DNA from: Sphingomonas sp.
GTDB taxonomy: Bacteria > Pseudomonadota > Alphaproteobacteria > Sphingomonadales > Sphingomonadaceae
DNA: 64,000 nucleotides
Reading direction: 5' to 3'
Assembly (NCBI RefSeq): GCF_029239295.1
Contig: NZ_JAQZBC010000007.1
Span: forward strand, 1 to 64,000
Shown one piece after another: positions 25,013-33,652 of the stretch; the stretch's first letter is position 1; each line of letters starts with the position of its first letter. The notes below the pieces were generated by a model, which saw only the letters and a program-made list of their open reading frames with translations, had not been told where the DNA came from and did not search any database. The translations under genes and the position numbers were made by a program.

Positions 25013-27861
25013 GCGAGACCGACAACGACAAGCCGAAACTTGGCATGCGCGCGCCGCTGGGCGTCCGACGCACCGTCGAGACCGGCAAGGTGAAGCAAAG
25101 CTTCAGCCACGGCCGCTCCAATACGGTGATCGTGGAGACGAAGAAGGCACGCACGTTCCGCAAGCCGGGTGATCCGGCGCCGGTCGAGCAGGCAGCCGCA
25201 CCGGAGCCCGTCGAGGCACCGGCAGCGCCCGCGCCGCAGGCCGCGCCCCCGCGCGCACCGTCGGACGAGACGCCGCAGGAGCGCCAGGCCCGCCTGCTTC
25301 GCGAAGCAGAAGAGCAGCGCATGCGTGCGCTGGAAGAATTGCGGCACCGCGAGGAGGCCGAGCGTGCCCGCGCAGCCGAGGACGAGAAGCGTCGCGTCGA
25401 AGAGCGTGCCGCAGCGGCGGCGGCTGCCCAGGCCGAGCCTGCGGCCGAAGCTGCGCCGGCAGCACCGGAGCCGGCCGTTGCAGAGGCCCCGGCGGCTGCG
25501 CCCGCAGCACCCGCGGCCGAAGAGCCGCTGATGGTGCGCACCGGTGCGCCGATCATGTTCCGTCCGGTGGCCCCGCCGCCGCCGCCTCCGGCACCCGAGC
25601 CCAAGGCACCGGTCGTCGAGACGCCGGCCGCGCCTGAGCCCGCGCCGGCTGCCCCGGTTGCGGCACCGCCGCCGCCGCCCGCGCCCAAGCCGACACCGGC
25701 CCCGCCGCCTGCACCGCCGGTGCTGGGTCGCGATCCGTCGATGCCGGCCCCGCGCCGCTTCTCGCCGGTTGCTCGCCCCGAGATCCCGAAGCCGCAGCCC
25801 AAGCCCGAGCCGAAGCCGGCTCCTGCTGCCGCGACGGCTCCGTCGGCCAGCGGTTCGTCCGCCGGTTCGTCCGCGCCGCAGCAGCGCAGCCTGCCCACGG
25901 GCCAGGCGACGCCGCGCAACAACGCAGCGCCAGCGCGTCCGCAGCAGCGCGACCGCAAGGGCGACGAGCGTCGTGGCGGCAAGCTGACCGTGACTCGCGC
26001 GCTGAACGAGGATGGCGCCCGCGCCCGCTCGCTCGCCGCGCTGAAGCGTGCCCGCGAAAAGGAAAAGCGCGGCTGGACTGGCCCGCGCGAGCCGCAGGCC
26101 AAGCAGGTCCGCGACGTTCAGGTGCCTGAGGCGATCACCGTCCAGGAGCTGGCGAACCGTATGGCGGAGCGCGGCGCTGACCTGGTGAAGGCGCTGTTCA
26201 AGATGGGCTCGCCCGTCACCATGACGCAGACGATCGACCAGGATACGGCAGAGCTGCTCGTCACCGAGTTCGGCCACAATGTCGTGCGCGTCAGCGACAG
26301 CGACATCGACCTGGTGCTGGATACCGCACCGGACGATGATGCCGATCTGAAGCCGCGTCCGCCGGTCGTCACGATCATGGGCCACGTTGATCACGGCAAG
26401 ACCAGCCTGCTCGACGCGTTGCGCGGCACCGACGTGGTGCGCGGCGAGGCCGGTGGCATCACGCAGCACATCGGCGCCTATCAGGTGACGTTGAAGGACA
26501 AGTCGAAGATCACCTTCCTCGACACGCCGGGCCACGAAGCGTTCACCGCCATGCGGGCGCGTGGTGCGGACGTGACCGACATTGTCGTGCTGGTGGTGGC
26601 CGCTGACGACGGGCTGATGCCGCAGACGATCGAGGCAATCAATCACACGAAGGCGGCTGGCAAGCCGATGATCGTGGCGATCAACAAGATCGACAAGCAC
26701 GATGCCAATGCCCAGCGCGTGCGCGAGCGCCTGCTGGAGCATAACATCCAGGTCGAAGAGATGGGCGGCGAGACGCAGGACGTCGAAGTCTCCGCGCTGA
26801 AGAAGACCGGGCTCGACCAGTTGATCGAGAAGATCCAGCTGCAGGCCGAGCTGATGGATCTGAAGGCGAACCCCGATCGCGATGCCGAGGGCACGGTGAT
26901 CGAGGCCAAGCTGGACAAGGGCCGTGGCCCGGTGGCGACGGTGCTGGTCACGCGTGGCACGCTGAAGGTTGGCGACGTGTTCGTTGTCGGCGCCGAAAGC
27001 GGCAAGGTGCGTGCACTGGTCGACGACAAGGGTCGCCAGCTCAAGGAAGCGGGCCCGTCGACGCCGGTCGAGGTACTCGGCATGTCGGGCACCCCGTCGG
27101 CTGGTGATCAGCTGCAGGTGGTCGAGACCGAGGCACGGGCACGCGAAGTGGCGGAATATCGCCAGGGCGTGCTGACGCAGAAGCGCACGACGTCGGCACC
27201 GGCGAGTCTCGAGAGCATGTTCTCTGCCCTGGCAGCGAACAAGGCGATCGAATATCCGCTGGTCGTCAAGGCCGATACGCAGGGTACCGTCGAGGCGATC
27301 GTCGCCGCGATCAACAAGATCTCGACCGACGACATTCGCGCGCGCATCCTGCATTCGGGCGTGGGTGGCATCACCGAGAGCGACGTGAACGCGGCTGCGG
27401 CCTCGGGGGCGCCGATCATCGGCTTCCACGTCCGCGCCAATGCGAAGGCTCGCGAGATCGCCGATCGGCACAAGGTGGCGTTGAAATATTACGACGTCAT
27501 CTATGACCTGATCGACGAGATCCGCGCCGGCATGGCGGGTGAGCTTGGTCCCGAAGCGTTCGAGACCGTGGTTGGCCGTGCGGAAATCCGCGACGTCTTC
27601 TCGGCCGGCAAGCACGGCAAGGCGGCTGGTCTGCTGGTCGTCGAAGGTGTCATCCGCAAGGCGCTCAAGGCCCGCATCACGCGCAACGACGTCATTATCT
27701 ACAATGGCGAAATTGCCTCGCTGCGGCGCTTCAAGGACGACGTGCCGGAGGTTCGCGCGGGTCTCGAATGCGGTGTGACGTTCACGCAGAACTTCACCGA
27801 CATCCGTCCGGGCGACTTCCTCGAAACGTTCGAGGTCGAGCTGCGCGAACGCACGCTGTAA
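25009..27861 (+). CDS. infB: Translation initiation factor IF-2
   Basis: 950-residue GTPase that brings initiator tRNA to the 30S subunit. GTG start 25009. Residues about 55-335 are a long Ala/Pro/Glu-rich, low-complexity N-terminal region, then the conserved IF2N segment ([20 protein letters not shown]). G domain: G1 [10 protein letters not shown] (458-467), [12 protein letters not shown] and SALKKTGL. Domains II to IV follow to the C-terminal fMet-tRNA-binding part ([16 protein letters not shown]). The proline-rich stretch accounts for its length. Near the end of the rimP operon; a stable hairpin separates it from rbfA. Confidence 0.97.
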   Translation: MSETDNDKPKLGMRAPLGVRRTVETGKVKQSFSHGRSNTVIVETKKARTFRKPGDPAPVEQAAAPEPVEAPAAPAPQAAPPRAPSDETPQERQARLLREAEEQRMRALEELRHREEAERARAAEDEKRRVEERAAAAAAAQAEPAAEAAPAAPEPAVAEAPAAAPAAPAAEEPLMVRTGAPIMFRPVAPPPPPPAPEPKAPVVETPAAPEPAPAAPVAAPPPPPAPKPTPAPPPAPPVLGRDPSMPAPRRFSPVARPEIPKPQPKPEPKPAPAAATAPSASGSSAGSSAPQQRSLPTGQATPRNNAAPARPQQRDRKGDERRGGKLTVTRALNEDGARARSLAALKRAREKEKRGWTGPREPQAKQVRDVQVPEAITVQELANRMAERGADLVKALFKMGSPVTMTQTIDQDTAELLVTEFGHNVVRVSDSDIDLVLDTAPDDDADLKPRPPVVTIMGHVDHGKTSLLDALRGTDVVRGEAGGITQHIGAYQVTLKDKSKITFLDTPGHEAFTAMRARGADVTDIVVLVVAADDGLMPQTIEAINHTKAAGKPMIVAINKIDKHDANAQRVRERLLEHNIQVEEMGGETQDVEVSALKKTGLDQLIEKIQLQAELMDLKANPDRDAEGTVIEAKLDKGRGPVATVLVTRGTLKVGDVFVVGAESGKVRALVDDKGRQLKEAGPSTPVEVLGMSGTPSAGDQLQVVETEARAREVAEYRQGVLTQKRTTSAPASLESMFSALAANKAIEYPLVVKADTQGTVEAIVAAINKISTDDIRARILHSGVGGITESDVNAAAASGAPIIGFHVRANAKAREIADRHKVALKYYDVIYDLIDEIRAGMAGELGPEAFETVVGRAEIRDVFSAGKHGKAAGLLVVEGVIRKALKARITRNDVIIYNGEIASLRRFKDDVPEVRAGLECGVTFTQNFTDIRPGDFLETFEVELRERTL

Positions 27862-27870
27862 GGACATGAA

Positions 27871-27894
27871 CCCTCTCCCCCACGGGGGAGAGGG
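27871..27894 (+). terminator. Hairpin between infB and rbfA
   Basis: CCCTCTCCCC and GGGGAGAGGG arms around a CACG loop, a perfect stem of at least ten bases. The same CCCTCTCCCCC…GGGGGAGAGGG sequence is a common intergenic element in proteobacteria. It has no T-run, so it is more likely a partial terminator or RNA-stability element than a full stop for rbfA transcription. Confidence 0.55.
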
Positions 27895-27905
27895 GACTTG
27901 CGACA

Positions 27906-28295
27906 ATGACCGATCAACCAGAAAAATCCGTCCGTACCCTGCGCGTAGGCGAACAGGTGCGTCACGTGCTGTCAGAGATCCTGCAGCGCGGCGACGTGCA
28001 TGACGACGTGCTGACATCGCACCTGGTGAGCATCACCGAAGTGCGCATGTCGCCCGATCTTCGTCATGCGACCGTGTTCGTGAAGCCGTTGCTGGGCAAG
28101 GACGAGGACGCGGTGCTGAAGGCGCTGCGCACCAACACCGCCTATCTCCAGCGCGAAGTCGCCCGGCGGGTAAAGATGAAATATGCCGCGAAGCTCAAGT
28201 TCCTGAGCGACGAGAGCTTCGACGAGGGCAGCCACATCGACCAGCTGCTGCGCTCGCCCACCGTGGCGCGCGACCTGGAAGCCAGCGGGGAATAA
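27906..28295 (+). CDS. rbfA: Ribosome-binding factor A
   Basis: 129-residue KH-like protein that binds the 30S subunit during late 16S rRNA maturation. Seen: [19 protein letters not shown] near the start, [20 protein letters not shown] (about 44-63), and [20 protein letters not shown] with [16 protein letters not shown], all family signatures. Last gene of the rimP-nusA-infB operon. Confidence 0.96.
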   Translation: MTDQPEKSVRTLRVGEQVRHVLSEILQRGDVHDDVLTSHLVSITEVRMSPDLRHATVFVKPLLGKDEDAVLKALRTNTAYLQREVARRVKMKYAAKLKFLSDESFDEGSHIDQLLRSPTVARDLEASGE

Positions 28296-28300
28296 GCCGC

Positions 28301-28320
28301 CGGCTGCGGATCAGCAGCCG
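28301..28320. terminator. Hairpin terminator between rbfA and dehalogenase
   Basis: CGGCTGC (28301-28307) / GCAGCCG (28314-28320), followed on the plus strand by AGCTTTTCC. The dehalogenase stop codon lies in the loop region. Probably terminates the rbfA transcript. Confidence 0.6.
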
Positions 28321-29036
28321 AGCTTTTCCGCCAGGTCAGTGAGGCTGTCGGCTGACCATTCCCAATTCTGCGCCAGTTTTGCGTCGGGCGCTGCCCGTCC
28401 GCCATATTCCATCGGCCGCGCAATGAACGCGGTCTTGAGGCCGCAAGCGCGCGCGGCGGCGAGATCGCTGTGATGCGCGGCGACGAGGCACACGTCCTGC
28501 GGCGCGAGGCCGAGGATTTCCGCGGTACCTAGGTAAGCGCGGGGGTCGGGCTTGTAGGCGCGGGTGACTTCGGCGCCCATGATGGCGTCCCAGGGCAGGC
28601 CACCGCGCCGCGCCATCTCCAGCATCAGCGCGATATTGCCGTTCGACAGGGTGACCATCGGGAAGCGGCCTTTCAGGCGGGTCAGCCCCTCCACCGAGTC
28701 TGGCCAGGGGGTGAGGCGGCGCCAGGCGAAGGTCCAGTCCTGCAGCAATGCTTCGTCGAGCTTGGCGGGATCGACGCCTTCATCCTTCAGCGTTTCGCCC
28801 AGCATCTCGCGGTGGAGCACGTCGAGGATGGTGAAGTCGCGGCCCGACTTGGCATAGGCCGCCATGCCGGTGAGGTAGCGGCGGCGCCACTTGTCTGTGA
28901 AGGCCGCGGGATCAAGATCGTCGCGGCCGATCCGCGCGAGGAAGGTGGCGGATTCCGCGGTGATGCTGGTGCGCCAGTCCACCACCGTTCCGAACACGTC
29001 GAACGCGAGCACCCTGGGCAAATCGGAACCGGCCAT
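28311..29036 (-). CDS. (S)-2-haloacid dehalogenase-type HAD hydrolase
   Basis: 241 residues, HAD superfamily. Nucleophile Asp13 in AFDVFGTVVDW (11-21), motif II SNGN, motif III Lys in YKPDPRAYLGTAE and motif IV region LVAAHHSDLAAARACGL, all of the type II haloacid dehalogenase pattern (2-haloalkanoate to 2-hydroxyalkanoate). The usual Trp in AHxWDL is a Ser here (HHSDL), so substrate use may differ. Reads against its neighbours, rbfA and purT, and is not part of the translation operon. Confidence 0.85.
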   Translation of the reverse strand: MAGSDLPRVLAFDVFGTVVDWRTSITAESATFLARIGRDDLDPAAFTDKWRRRYLTGMAAYAKSGRDFTILDVLHREMLGETLKDEGVDPAKLDEALLQDWTFAWRRLTPWPDSVEGLTRLKGRFPMVTLSNGNIALMLEMARRGGLPWDAIMGAEVTRAYKPDPRAYLGTAEILGLAPQDVCLVAAHHSDLAAARACGLKTAFIARPMEYGGRAAPDAKLAQNWEWSADSLTDLAEKLGC

Positions 29037-29166
29037 TCATCCCCTCGCAGATTGAACCGGCGCGTCGCGGTCCGCCCTTTTGCCGCGTGCTACGAGTGAT
29101 GCTCCCCGTGGACAAGCCGTGGCAATCGGGCCACTCACGCCACCGGCAACAGCAAGGCGGTGCGGC

Positions 29167-30339
29167 ATGGCGTTCACGGAAACAATCCTTCTGCTCGGTT
29201 CGGGCGAACTCGGGCGCGAGTTCGTGATCTCGGCCAAGCGGCTCGGCTGCTATGTCATCGCGTGCGACAGCTATGACGACGCGCCAGCGATGCAGGTGGC
29301 GGATGCGCGCGAGATATTCTCGATGCTGGACGCCGACCTGCTGCGCGCCGCGGTGGCGAAGCATCGCCCCGATTTCGTCGTTCCCGAGGTGGAGGCGATC
29401 CGCACCGAAGTGCTGGCCGAGCTGGAAGCGGCAGGGACGACGATCGTGCCCTCGGCGCGGGCGACGATGATGACGATGAACCGCGATGGCATCCGCGAAG
29501 TGGCGGCAGTCGAGCTGGGGCTGCGCACCTCGCGCTATCGCTATGCCGAAACGCTGGACGAGGTGCGCGCGGGCGCGGCGCACACCGGGCTGCCGTGCGT
29601 CATCAAGCCGGTGATGTCGTCATCAGGCAAGGGGCAGAGCACGGTTCGCAGCGAAGCGGAGCTGGAGGCGGCGTGGGATTATGCCGTCGCGAACATGCGC
29701 GGCGACCGGGCGCGAGTGATCGTCGAGGAGTTCGTCGATTTCGACTATGAGATCACGCTCCTGACGGTGCGCACGCGCGATGGCGTCGTCTTCTGCCCGC
29801 CGATCGGTCACCGGCAGGAACGCGGCGATTATCAGGAAAGCTGGCAGCCCGCCGCCATGTCGGAACAGGCGATCGCCAACGCCCAAGACATGGCGCGCAA
29901 GGTGGTGGATGACCTAGGCGGCTATGGCCTGTTCGGCGTTGAGTTCTTCGTCAAGGATGACGAGGTAATCTTCTCCGAACTGTCGCCGCGCCCGCATGAC
30001 ACGGGGATGGTGACGTTGATCTCGCAATCCTTGAGCGAGTTCGACCTGCACGCCCGCGCGATCCTCGGCCTGCCGATCCCGACGCTGACCAGCTACGGCC
30101 CGTCCGCCTCGGCGGTGATCCTGGCGGATCGTGCGTCGGAGACGGTGCGCTACGACGGGATTGCCGAGGCACTTGCAACGCCGGGAGGCGAAGTGGACGT
30201 GCGGATCTTCGCCAAGCCGACGACGCGGCCCTATCGGCGCATGGGCGTGGCGCTGGCGCGTGCCGCCACCACCGACGACGCCCGGCGCATCGCGGCGGAA
30301 GCGGCGTCGAAGGTGCGGCTAAGCTACGATCCGGCTTAA
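29167..30339 (+). CDS. purT: Phosphoribosylglycinamide formyltransferase 2 (formate-dependent)
   Basis: 390-residue ATP-grasp enzyme that makes formyl-GAR from GAR, formate and ATP in purine synthesis, an alternative to PurN. Seen: LLLGSGELGREF (nucleotide fold start), FVVPEVEAIRTE, CVIKPVMSSSGKGQS (ATP-grasp lysine and loop), GHRQERGDYQESWQP, and GLFGVEFFVKDDEVIFSELSPRPHDTGMVTL. Started at ATG 29167 (AAGG before it); the frame is open upstream to 29080. Its stop overlaps that of the convergent DUF4126 gene by four bases. Confidence 0.96.
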   Translation: MAFTETILLLGSGELGREFVISAKRLGCYVIACDSYDDAPAMQVADAREIFSMLDADLLRAAVAKHRPDFVVPEVEAIRTEVLAELEAAGTTIVPSARATMMTMNRDGIREVAAVELGLRTSRYRYAETLDEVRAGAAHTGLPCVIKPVMSSSGKGQSTVRSEAELEAAWDYAVANMRGDRARVIVEEFVDFDYEITLLTVRTRDGVVFCPPIGHRQERGDYQESWQPAAMSEQAIANAQDMARKVVDDLGGYGLFGVEFFVKDDEVIFSELSPRPHDTGMVTLISQSLSEFDLHARAILGLPIPTLTSYGPSASAVILADRASETVRYDGIAEALATPGGEVDVRIFAKPTTRPYRRMGVALARAATTDDARRIAAEAASKVRLSYDPA

Positions 30340-30800
30340 GCGGCGCGCTTAACGAGGCGCGGGTCGGCCGCAGCGACACCGGTGGCGAGCACCAGGGCAT
30401 CCTCGACGAAGCCGCTCGCCGTCTGGCCGTAGCGGCGAAGTGCCGCCATTCGGATGCGCCAGCCGATGTATGAGCTGGCGAGCGCGGTGCCGAGCGCGAC
30501 GGCGGCGCCGGTAACGCGCTGACCCTTGGGTGCCAGCGCGGCGCCGGCGTAAGCGGAGGTAACGCTGCGCACGGCAAGGCCGATCGGTACGATGCGGTCG
30601 GGCGCCGTCTTCTGCTTGTCGCCGGCCATTTCCGCGGCGCTGAATGCAACGGCGCCCCAGGCGATCAGCGGGTTCTTGAACAATTTGGCGAGCGGCATGT
30701 CATCGGGCAGGGCGCCGCGACGGCCGGCAGCGGCGAGGGCGGCCAACGGCACGATCCCGCGCTGACCCGCGGCAAGCCCGATGAGGTAGGAGCGAAGCAT
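30336..30800 (-). CDS. DUF4126-like membrane protein
   Basis: 154 residues with several Ala/Gly-rich hydrophobic stretches (GIVPLAALAAAG, LIAWGAVAFSAAEMAGD, VTGAAVALGTALASSYIGW). The pattern R(S/G)...PLA...AAE..AGDK matches the DUF4126 family of small integral membrane proteins, function unknown. GxxxAEMAGDK is the family signature. Overlaps the purT stop head to head. Confidence 0.7.
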   Translation of the reverse strand: MLRSYLIGLAAGQRGIVPLAALAAAGRRGALPDDMPLAKLFKNPLIAWGAVAFSAAEMAGDKQKTAPDRIVPIGLAVRSVTSAYAGAALAPKGQRVTGAAVALGTALASSYIGWRIRMAALRRYGQTASGFVEDALVLATGVAAADPRLVKRAA

Positions 30801-30818
30801 CGGCGAATTCCTCCATTG

Positions 30819-30830
30819 GTTCGCGCGAAC
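30819..30830. promoter_or_regulatory. Perfect 12-base palindrome GTTCGCGCGAAC
   Basis: Lies 19 bases upstream of the leftward DUF4126 start in the 157-base divergent gap shared with tdk. The core TTCGCGCGAA also occurs at 10521-10530, upstream of the P450 gene. Possible operator; not the LexA consensus, which is a direct repeat. Confidence 0.3.
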
Positions 30831-30957
30831 AATCGCTGGGCGCCATTTCGTATCCCGTACTGCGGCAAAACAATGCCCCGGTGAAACACTGATGGAGGTA
30901 GATCACCGATCGCGGGAAAACAGTGGCGCGGCGCGCGCCGATGGGGAACAGCACGGC

Positions 30958-31554
30958 ATGGCCAAGCTCTATTTCTATTATGCCAGCATGAACGCGGGAA
31001 AATCGACCAACCTGCTGCAGGCCGACTTCAATTACCGCGAGCGCGGCATGGCGACGATGCTGTTCACCGCGGCGATCGATGATCGCTTTGCCGCCGGAAC
31101 GATCACGTCACGCATCGGCCTGTCGGCGCCGGCAACTATGTTTGACCCGACGACCAATATCGCTGCCTGTGTGCTCGATCGCCATGTCGAGGAAACGGTG
31201 GCCTGCGTGCTGGTTGACGAGGCGCAGTTCCTGACCGCCGCGCAGGTCGATCAACTGGCGCGGCTGGCGGATGTGGATGGCATTCCGGTGCTGGCGTACG
31301 GGCTGCGTACGGATTTCCAGGGCGCGTTGTTCGAAGGATCGGCGCGGCTGCTGGCGCTGGCCGATGCGCTGATCGAGATAAAGTCGGTCTGCGAATGCGG
31401 GCGCAAGGCGACGATGAACCTGCGGGTGGACGGGCAGGGGCGCCCGGTCGCGGCGGGCGCACAGACGGTGATCGGCGGGAACGACCGTTATGTCGCGCTG
31501 TGCCGGCGGCATTTCACCGCGGCGCTGGAGCGAGGCGCCGTCGGGGAGGCGTAG
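30958..31554 (+). CDS. tdk: Thymidine kinase
   Basis: 198-residue salvage kinase (thymidine to dTMP). P-loop ASMNAGKST (9-17), DEAQFL (Walker B plus catalytic Glu), the lasso YGLRTDFQGALFEGS, and a zinc site from the pair in CECGRKA and the last Cys in LCRRHF. Starts at ATG 30958; the frame is open to 30892 upstream without a site. Divergent from DUF4126. Confidence 0.96.
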   Translation: MAKLYFYYASMNAGKSTNLLQADFNYRERGMATMLFTAAIDDRFAAGTITSRIGLSAPATMFDPTTNIAACVLDRHVEETVACVLVDEAQFLTAAQVDQLARLADVDGIPVLAYGLRTDFQGALFEGSARLLALADALIEIKSVCECGRKATMNLRVDGQGRPVAAGAQTVIGGNDRYVALCRRHFTAALERGAVGEA

Positions 31555-31617
31555 AACGCGGGCGGGCGGCGGCAATCGCTGGCGCTCTTACCCTCGCCCC
31601 CCTATCTCGCCGGCATC

Positions 31618-32304
31618 ATGACACCCGACAATCCCATCTACGCCGCGGCGGTGTGGATCATTCCGCTGATCATCGCGATCGTCTTTCACGAAGTGGCGCA
31701 TGGCCTGATGGCCCGCGCGCTGGGCGATCCGACCGCGGCTGAGCTCAACCGGCTGTCGTTCAACCCACTCCGCCATGTCGATCCGATCGGCACCGTCATC
31801 CTGCCGCTGGGCCTCGCGCTCGCCAAGGCGCCGGTGTTCGGCTGGGCAAAGCCGGTGCCGGTTGATGCACGGCGGCTGCGCAATCCGCGCTGGGGCATGG
31901 TGGCGGTGGCGCTGGCCGGACCGGGGATGAACTTCCTGCTGGCGGCGATCGCGGCGATCGCGATCGGTGTCGTCTACGGGCAGATGAGCGGGCCGCCCGA
32001 GGGTATCAGCCAGTTCATCTTCGCCAACCTGGTCAACTTCCTGCTGATCAACATCTTCCTGGCGGTGTTCAACCTGTTGCCGCTGCCGCCGTTCGATGGC
32101 GGGCATGTGGTGGAAGGCGTGCTGCCGCGGCGGCTCGCGGTGGAATGGGCGAAGCTGGCGCGCTTCGGCTTTCCGCTGATCATCGTCCTGTTGGTGGTCG
32201 TGCCGATGATCTGGCCGAGCGCCAGCATCGTGGGCAAGATCGTCGGACCGCCGGCGGACTGGCTGGTGCGCCAGTATCTCGCGTTCGCGCAGCTGTTCGC
32301 CTGA
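31618..32304 (+). CDS. Site-2 protease family (M50) membrane metalloprotease
   Basis: 228-residue membrane protein with zinc motif HEVAH (His24, Glu25, His28) in the first helix and the third ligand in NLLPLPPFDGGHVVEG (about 148-163). Short M50B-type without PDZ domain, similar to the small rhomboid-unrelated site-2 proteases whose substrates are mostly unknown. About four to five hydrophobic segments. Reads into truB after 11 bases, so likely the same transcript. Confidence 0.9.
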   Translation: MTPDNPIYAAAVWIIPLIIAIVFHEVAHGLMARALGDPTAAELNRLSFNPLRHVDPIGTVILPLGLALAKAPVFGWAKPVPVDARRLRNPRWGMVAVALAGPGMNFLLAAIAAIAIGVVYGQMSGPPEGISQFIFANLVNFLLINIFLAVFNLLPLPPFDGGHVVEGVLPRRLAVEWAKLARFGFPLIIVLLVVVPMIWPSASIVGKIVGPPADWLVRQYLAFAQLFA

Positions 32305-32315
32305 GGACTTTCGAC

Positions 32316-33209
32316 ATGCATGGCTGGCTGATCCTCGACAAGCCGCTGGGGCTTGGATCGACACAGGGCGTGAGCGCGGTGAAGCGGGCGCTGCGCGAAG
32401 GCGGATATGGCAAGGCGAAGGTGGGCCACGGCGGCACGCTGGACCCGTTGGCATCCGGCGTGCTGCCGATCGCGCTGGGCGAGGCGACGAAGCTTGCCGG
32501 GCGGATGCTCGACAGCGACAAGGTGTACGACTTCACCATCCGCTTCGGCGAGCAGACCGATACGCTGGACGGCGAGGGCAAGGTGATCGCGACCAGTGAC
32601 GTGCGCCCGACGCGCGATGCGCTGGCGGCGGTGCTGGCGGACTTCACCGGGCCGATCGAGCAGATGCCGCCGGCGTTCTCCGCGCTGAAGGTCGACGGGC
32701 AGCGGGCCTATGACCTGGCGCGCGCGGGCGAAGAGGTGATCCTGAAAACGCGGGCGGTGACGGTGTTCGCGCTGAGCGTGACCCAGGCGGCCGGCGCAGG
32801 TGCGCTGGAGGAGGCGACGCTGACCGCGCATGTTTCCAAGGGTACTTATATCCGCAGCCTGGCGCGGGACATTGCGCTGGCCCTTGGAACCGTCGGCCAT
32901 GTCACCTATCTCAGACGGACGAAGGCGGGTCCGTTCGGCCTTTCCCAAGCGATATCGCTGGACAATTTGAGCGAAGCCGCTAAGGCGCGCACCCTTGAAC
33001 ATATTCTCCTGCCGTTGAGGGCGGGGCTGGACGACATCCCGGCTCTACCCCTCACTCCCGACCAGGCAGGGGCGCTCCGCCAGGGGCGTGTTCTGGCCGG
33101 GATCGTTGCCGACGATGGCCAGTATTTTGCCTGCCTGCACGATGTGCCGGTGGCGCTGATCGAGGTCCAGGCCCGCGAGGGTCGTGTCGTCCGCGGCTTC
33201 AACCTATAA
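32316..33209 (+). CDS. truB: tRNA pseudouridine-55 synthase
   Basis: 297 residues. Makes pseudouridine 55 in the T-loop of tRNAs. Seen: GWLILDKPLGLGST, VGHGGTLDPLASGVLPIALG with the catalytic Asp, YDFTIRFGEQTDTLD, PPAFSALKVDGQRAYDLAR, and SKGTYIRSLARDIA. ATG 32316 chosen because the open frame further left is the M50 gene in another frame. Followed by rpsO after 21 bases, the usual order. Confidence 0.96.
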   Translation: MHGWLILDKPLGLGSTQGVSAVKRALREGGYGKAKVGHGGTLDPLASGVLPIALGEATKLAGRMLDSDKVYDFTIRFGEQTDTLDGEGKVIATSDVRPTRDALAAVLADFTGPIEQMPPAFSALKVDGQRAYDLARAGEEVILKTRAVTVFALSVTQAAGAGALEEATLTAHVSKGTYIRSLARDIALALGTVGHVTYLRRTKAGPFGLSQAISLDNLSEAAKARTLEHILLPLRAGLDDIPALPLTPDQAGALRQGRVLAGIVADDGQYFACLHDVPVALIEVQAREGRVVRGFNL

Positions 33210-33230
33210 AACGATGTCGAAGGAAAACAC

Positions 33231-33500
33231 ATGTCGATCACTGCGGAACGCCGCCAGGAACTCATCAAGGATCACGCCCGCGCCGAAGGCGACACCGGTT
33301 CGCCGGAAGTTCAGGTCGCGATCCTGACCGAGCGGATCCGGAACCTGACCGAGCACTTCAAGGGCCACGCCAAGGATAACCATTCGCGTCGCGGCCTGCT
33401 GATGATGGTCAACAAGCGTCGTTCGCTTCTCGACTATCTCCGCAAGACCGAAGGCGATCGTTACCTCGCCCTCATCGCGAAGCTCGGTCTTCGCAAGTAA
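33231..33500 (+). CDS. rpsO: 30S ribosomal protein S15
   Basis: 89 residues; all landmarks of S15 are seen: [39 protein letters not shown] and [28 protein letters not shown]. Binds 16S rRNA in the platform. A strong hairpin separates it from pnp. AAGGAAAAC ribosome site before ATG 33231. Confidence 0.98.
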   Translation: MSITAERRQELIKDHARAEGDTGSPEVQVAILTERIRNLTEHFKGHAKDNHSRRGLLMMVNKRRSLLDYLRKTEGDRYLALIAKLGLRK

Positions 33501-33503
33501 TTC

Positions 33504-33530
33504 AGAAGGGCGCCCTCGCGGCGCCCTTCT
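33504..33530 (+). terminator. Hairpin between rpsO and pnp
   Basis: Perfect 11-base arms AGAAGGGCGCC (33504-33514) / GGCGCCCTTCT (33520-33530), loop CTCGC, four bases after the rpsO stop. No long T-run. In enterobacteria a terminator lies in the same place. Confidence 0.8.
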
Positions 33531-33540
33531 CGCATATGCG

Positions 33541-33576
33541 GCCCGCGGGTGCGGGCGCACATTGCCAGAAGGCAAT
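33541..33576 (+). promoter_or_regulatory. Two stem-loops in the pnp leader
   Basis: GCCCGC-GGGT-GCGGGC (33541-33556) and ATTGCC-AGAA-GGCAAT (33561-33576), within the ~120 bases between rpsO and pnp. E. coli pnp is autoregulated through an RNase III-cut leader hairpin; a comparable role here is inferred only from position. Confidence 0.4.
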
Positions 33577-33652
33577 AAGGCCGACTGGCAGGAGCCGACA
33601 CTGGCTCAAGCAGGCCCCCCGCGCATCGGGTGTGGGGAGTGAAGGAAACGAA

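Noticed and set aside
24889..26102. Gly/Arg-rich frames overlapping the IF-2 linker
   Set aside because: Produced by the low-complexity Ala/Pro codons of infB read in other frames.
22074..28017. Very long open frames antisense to nusA and infB (over 600 and over 1000 codons)
   Set aside because: They mirror highly conserved genes in high-GC DNA, where the wobble pattern keeps antisense frames free of stops; their composition is Leu/Arg/His-rich without family motifs.
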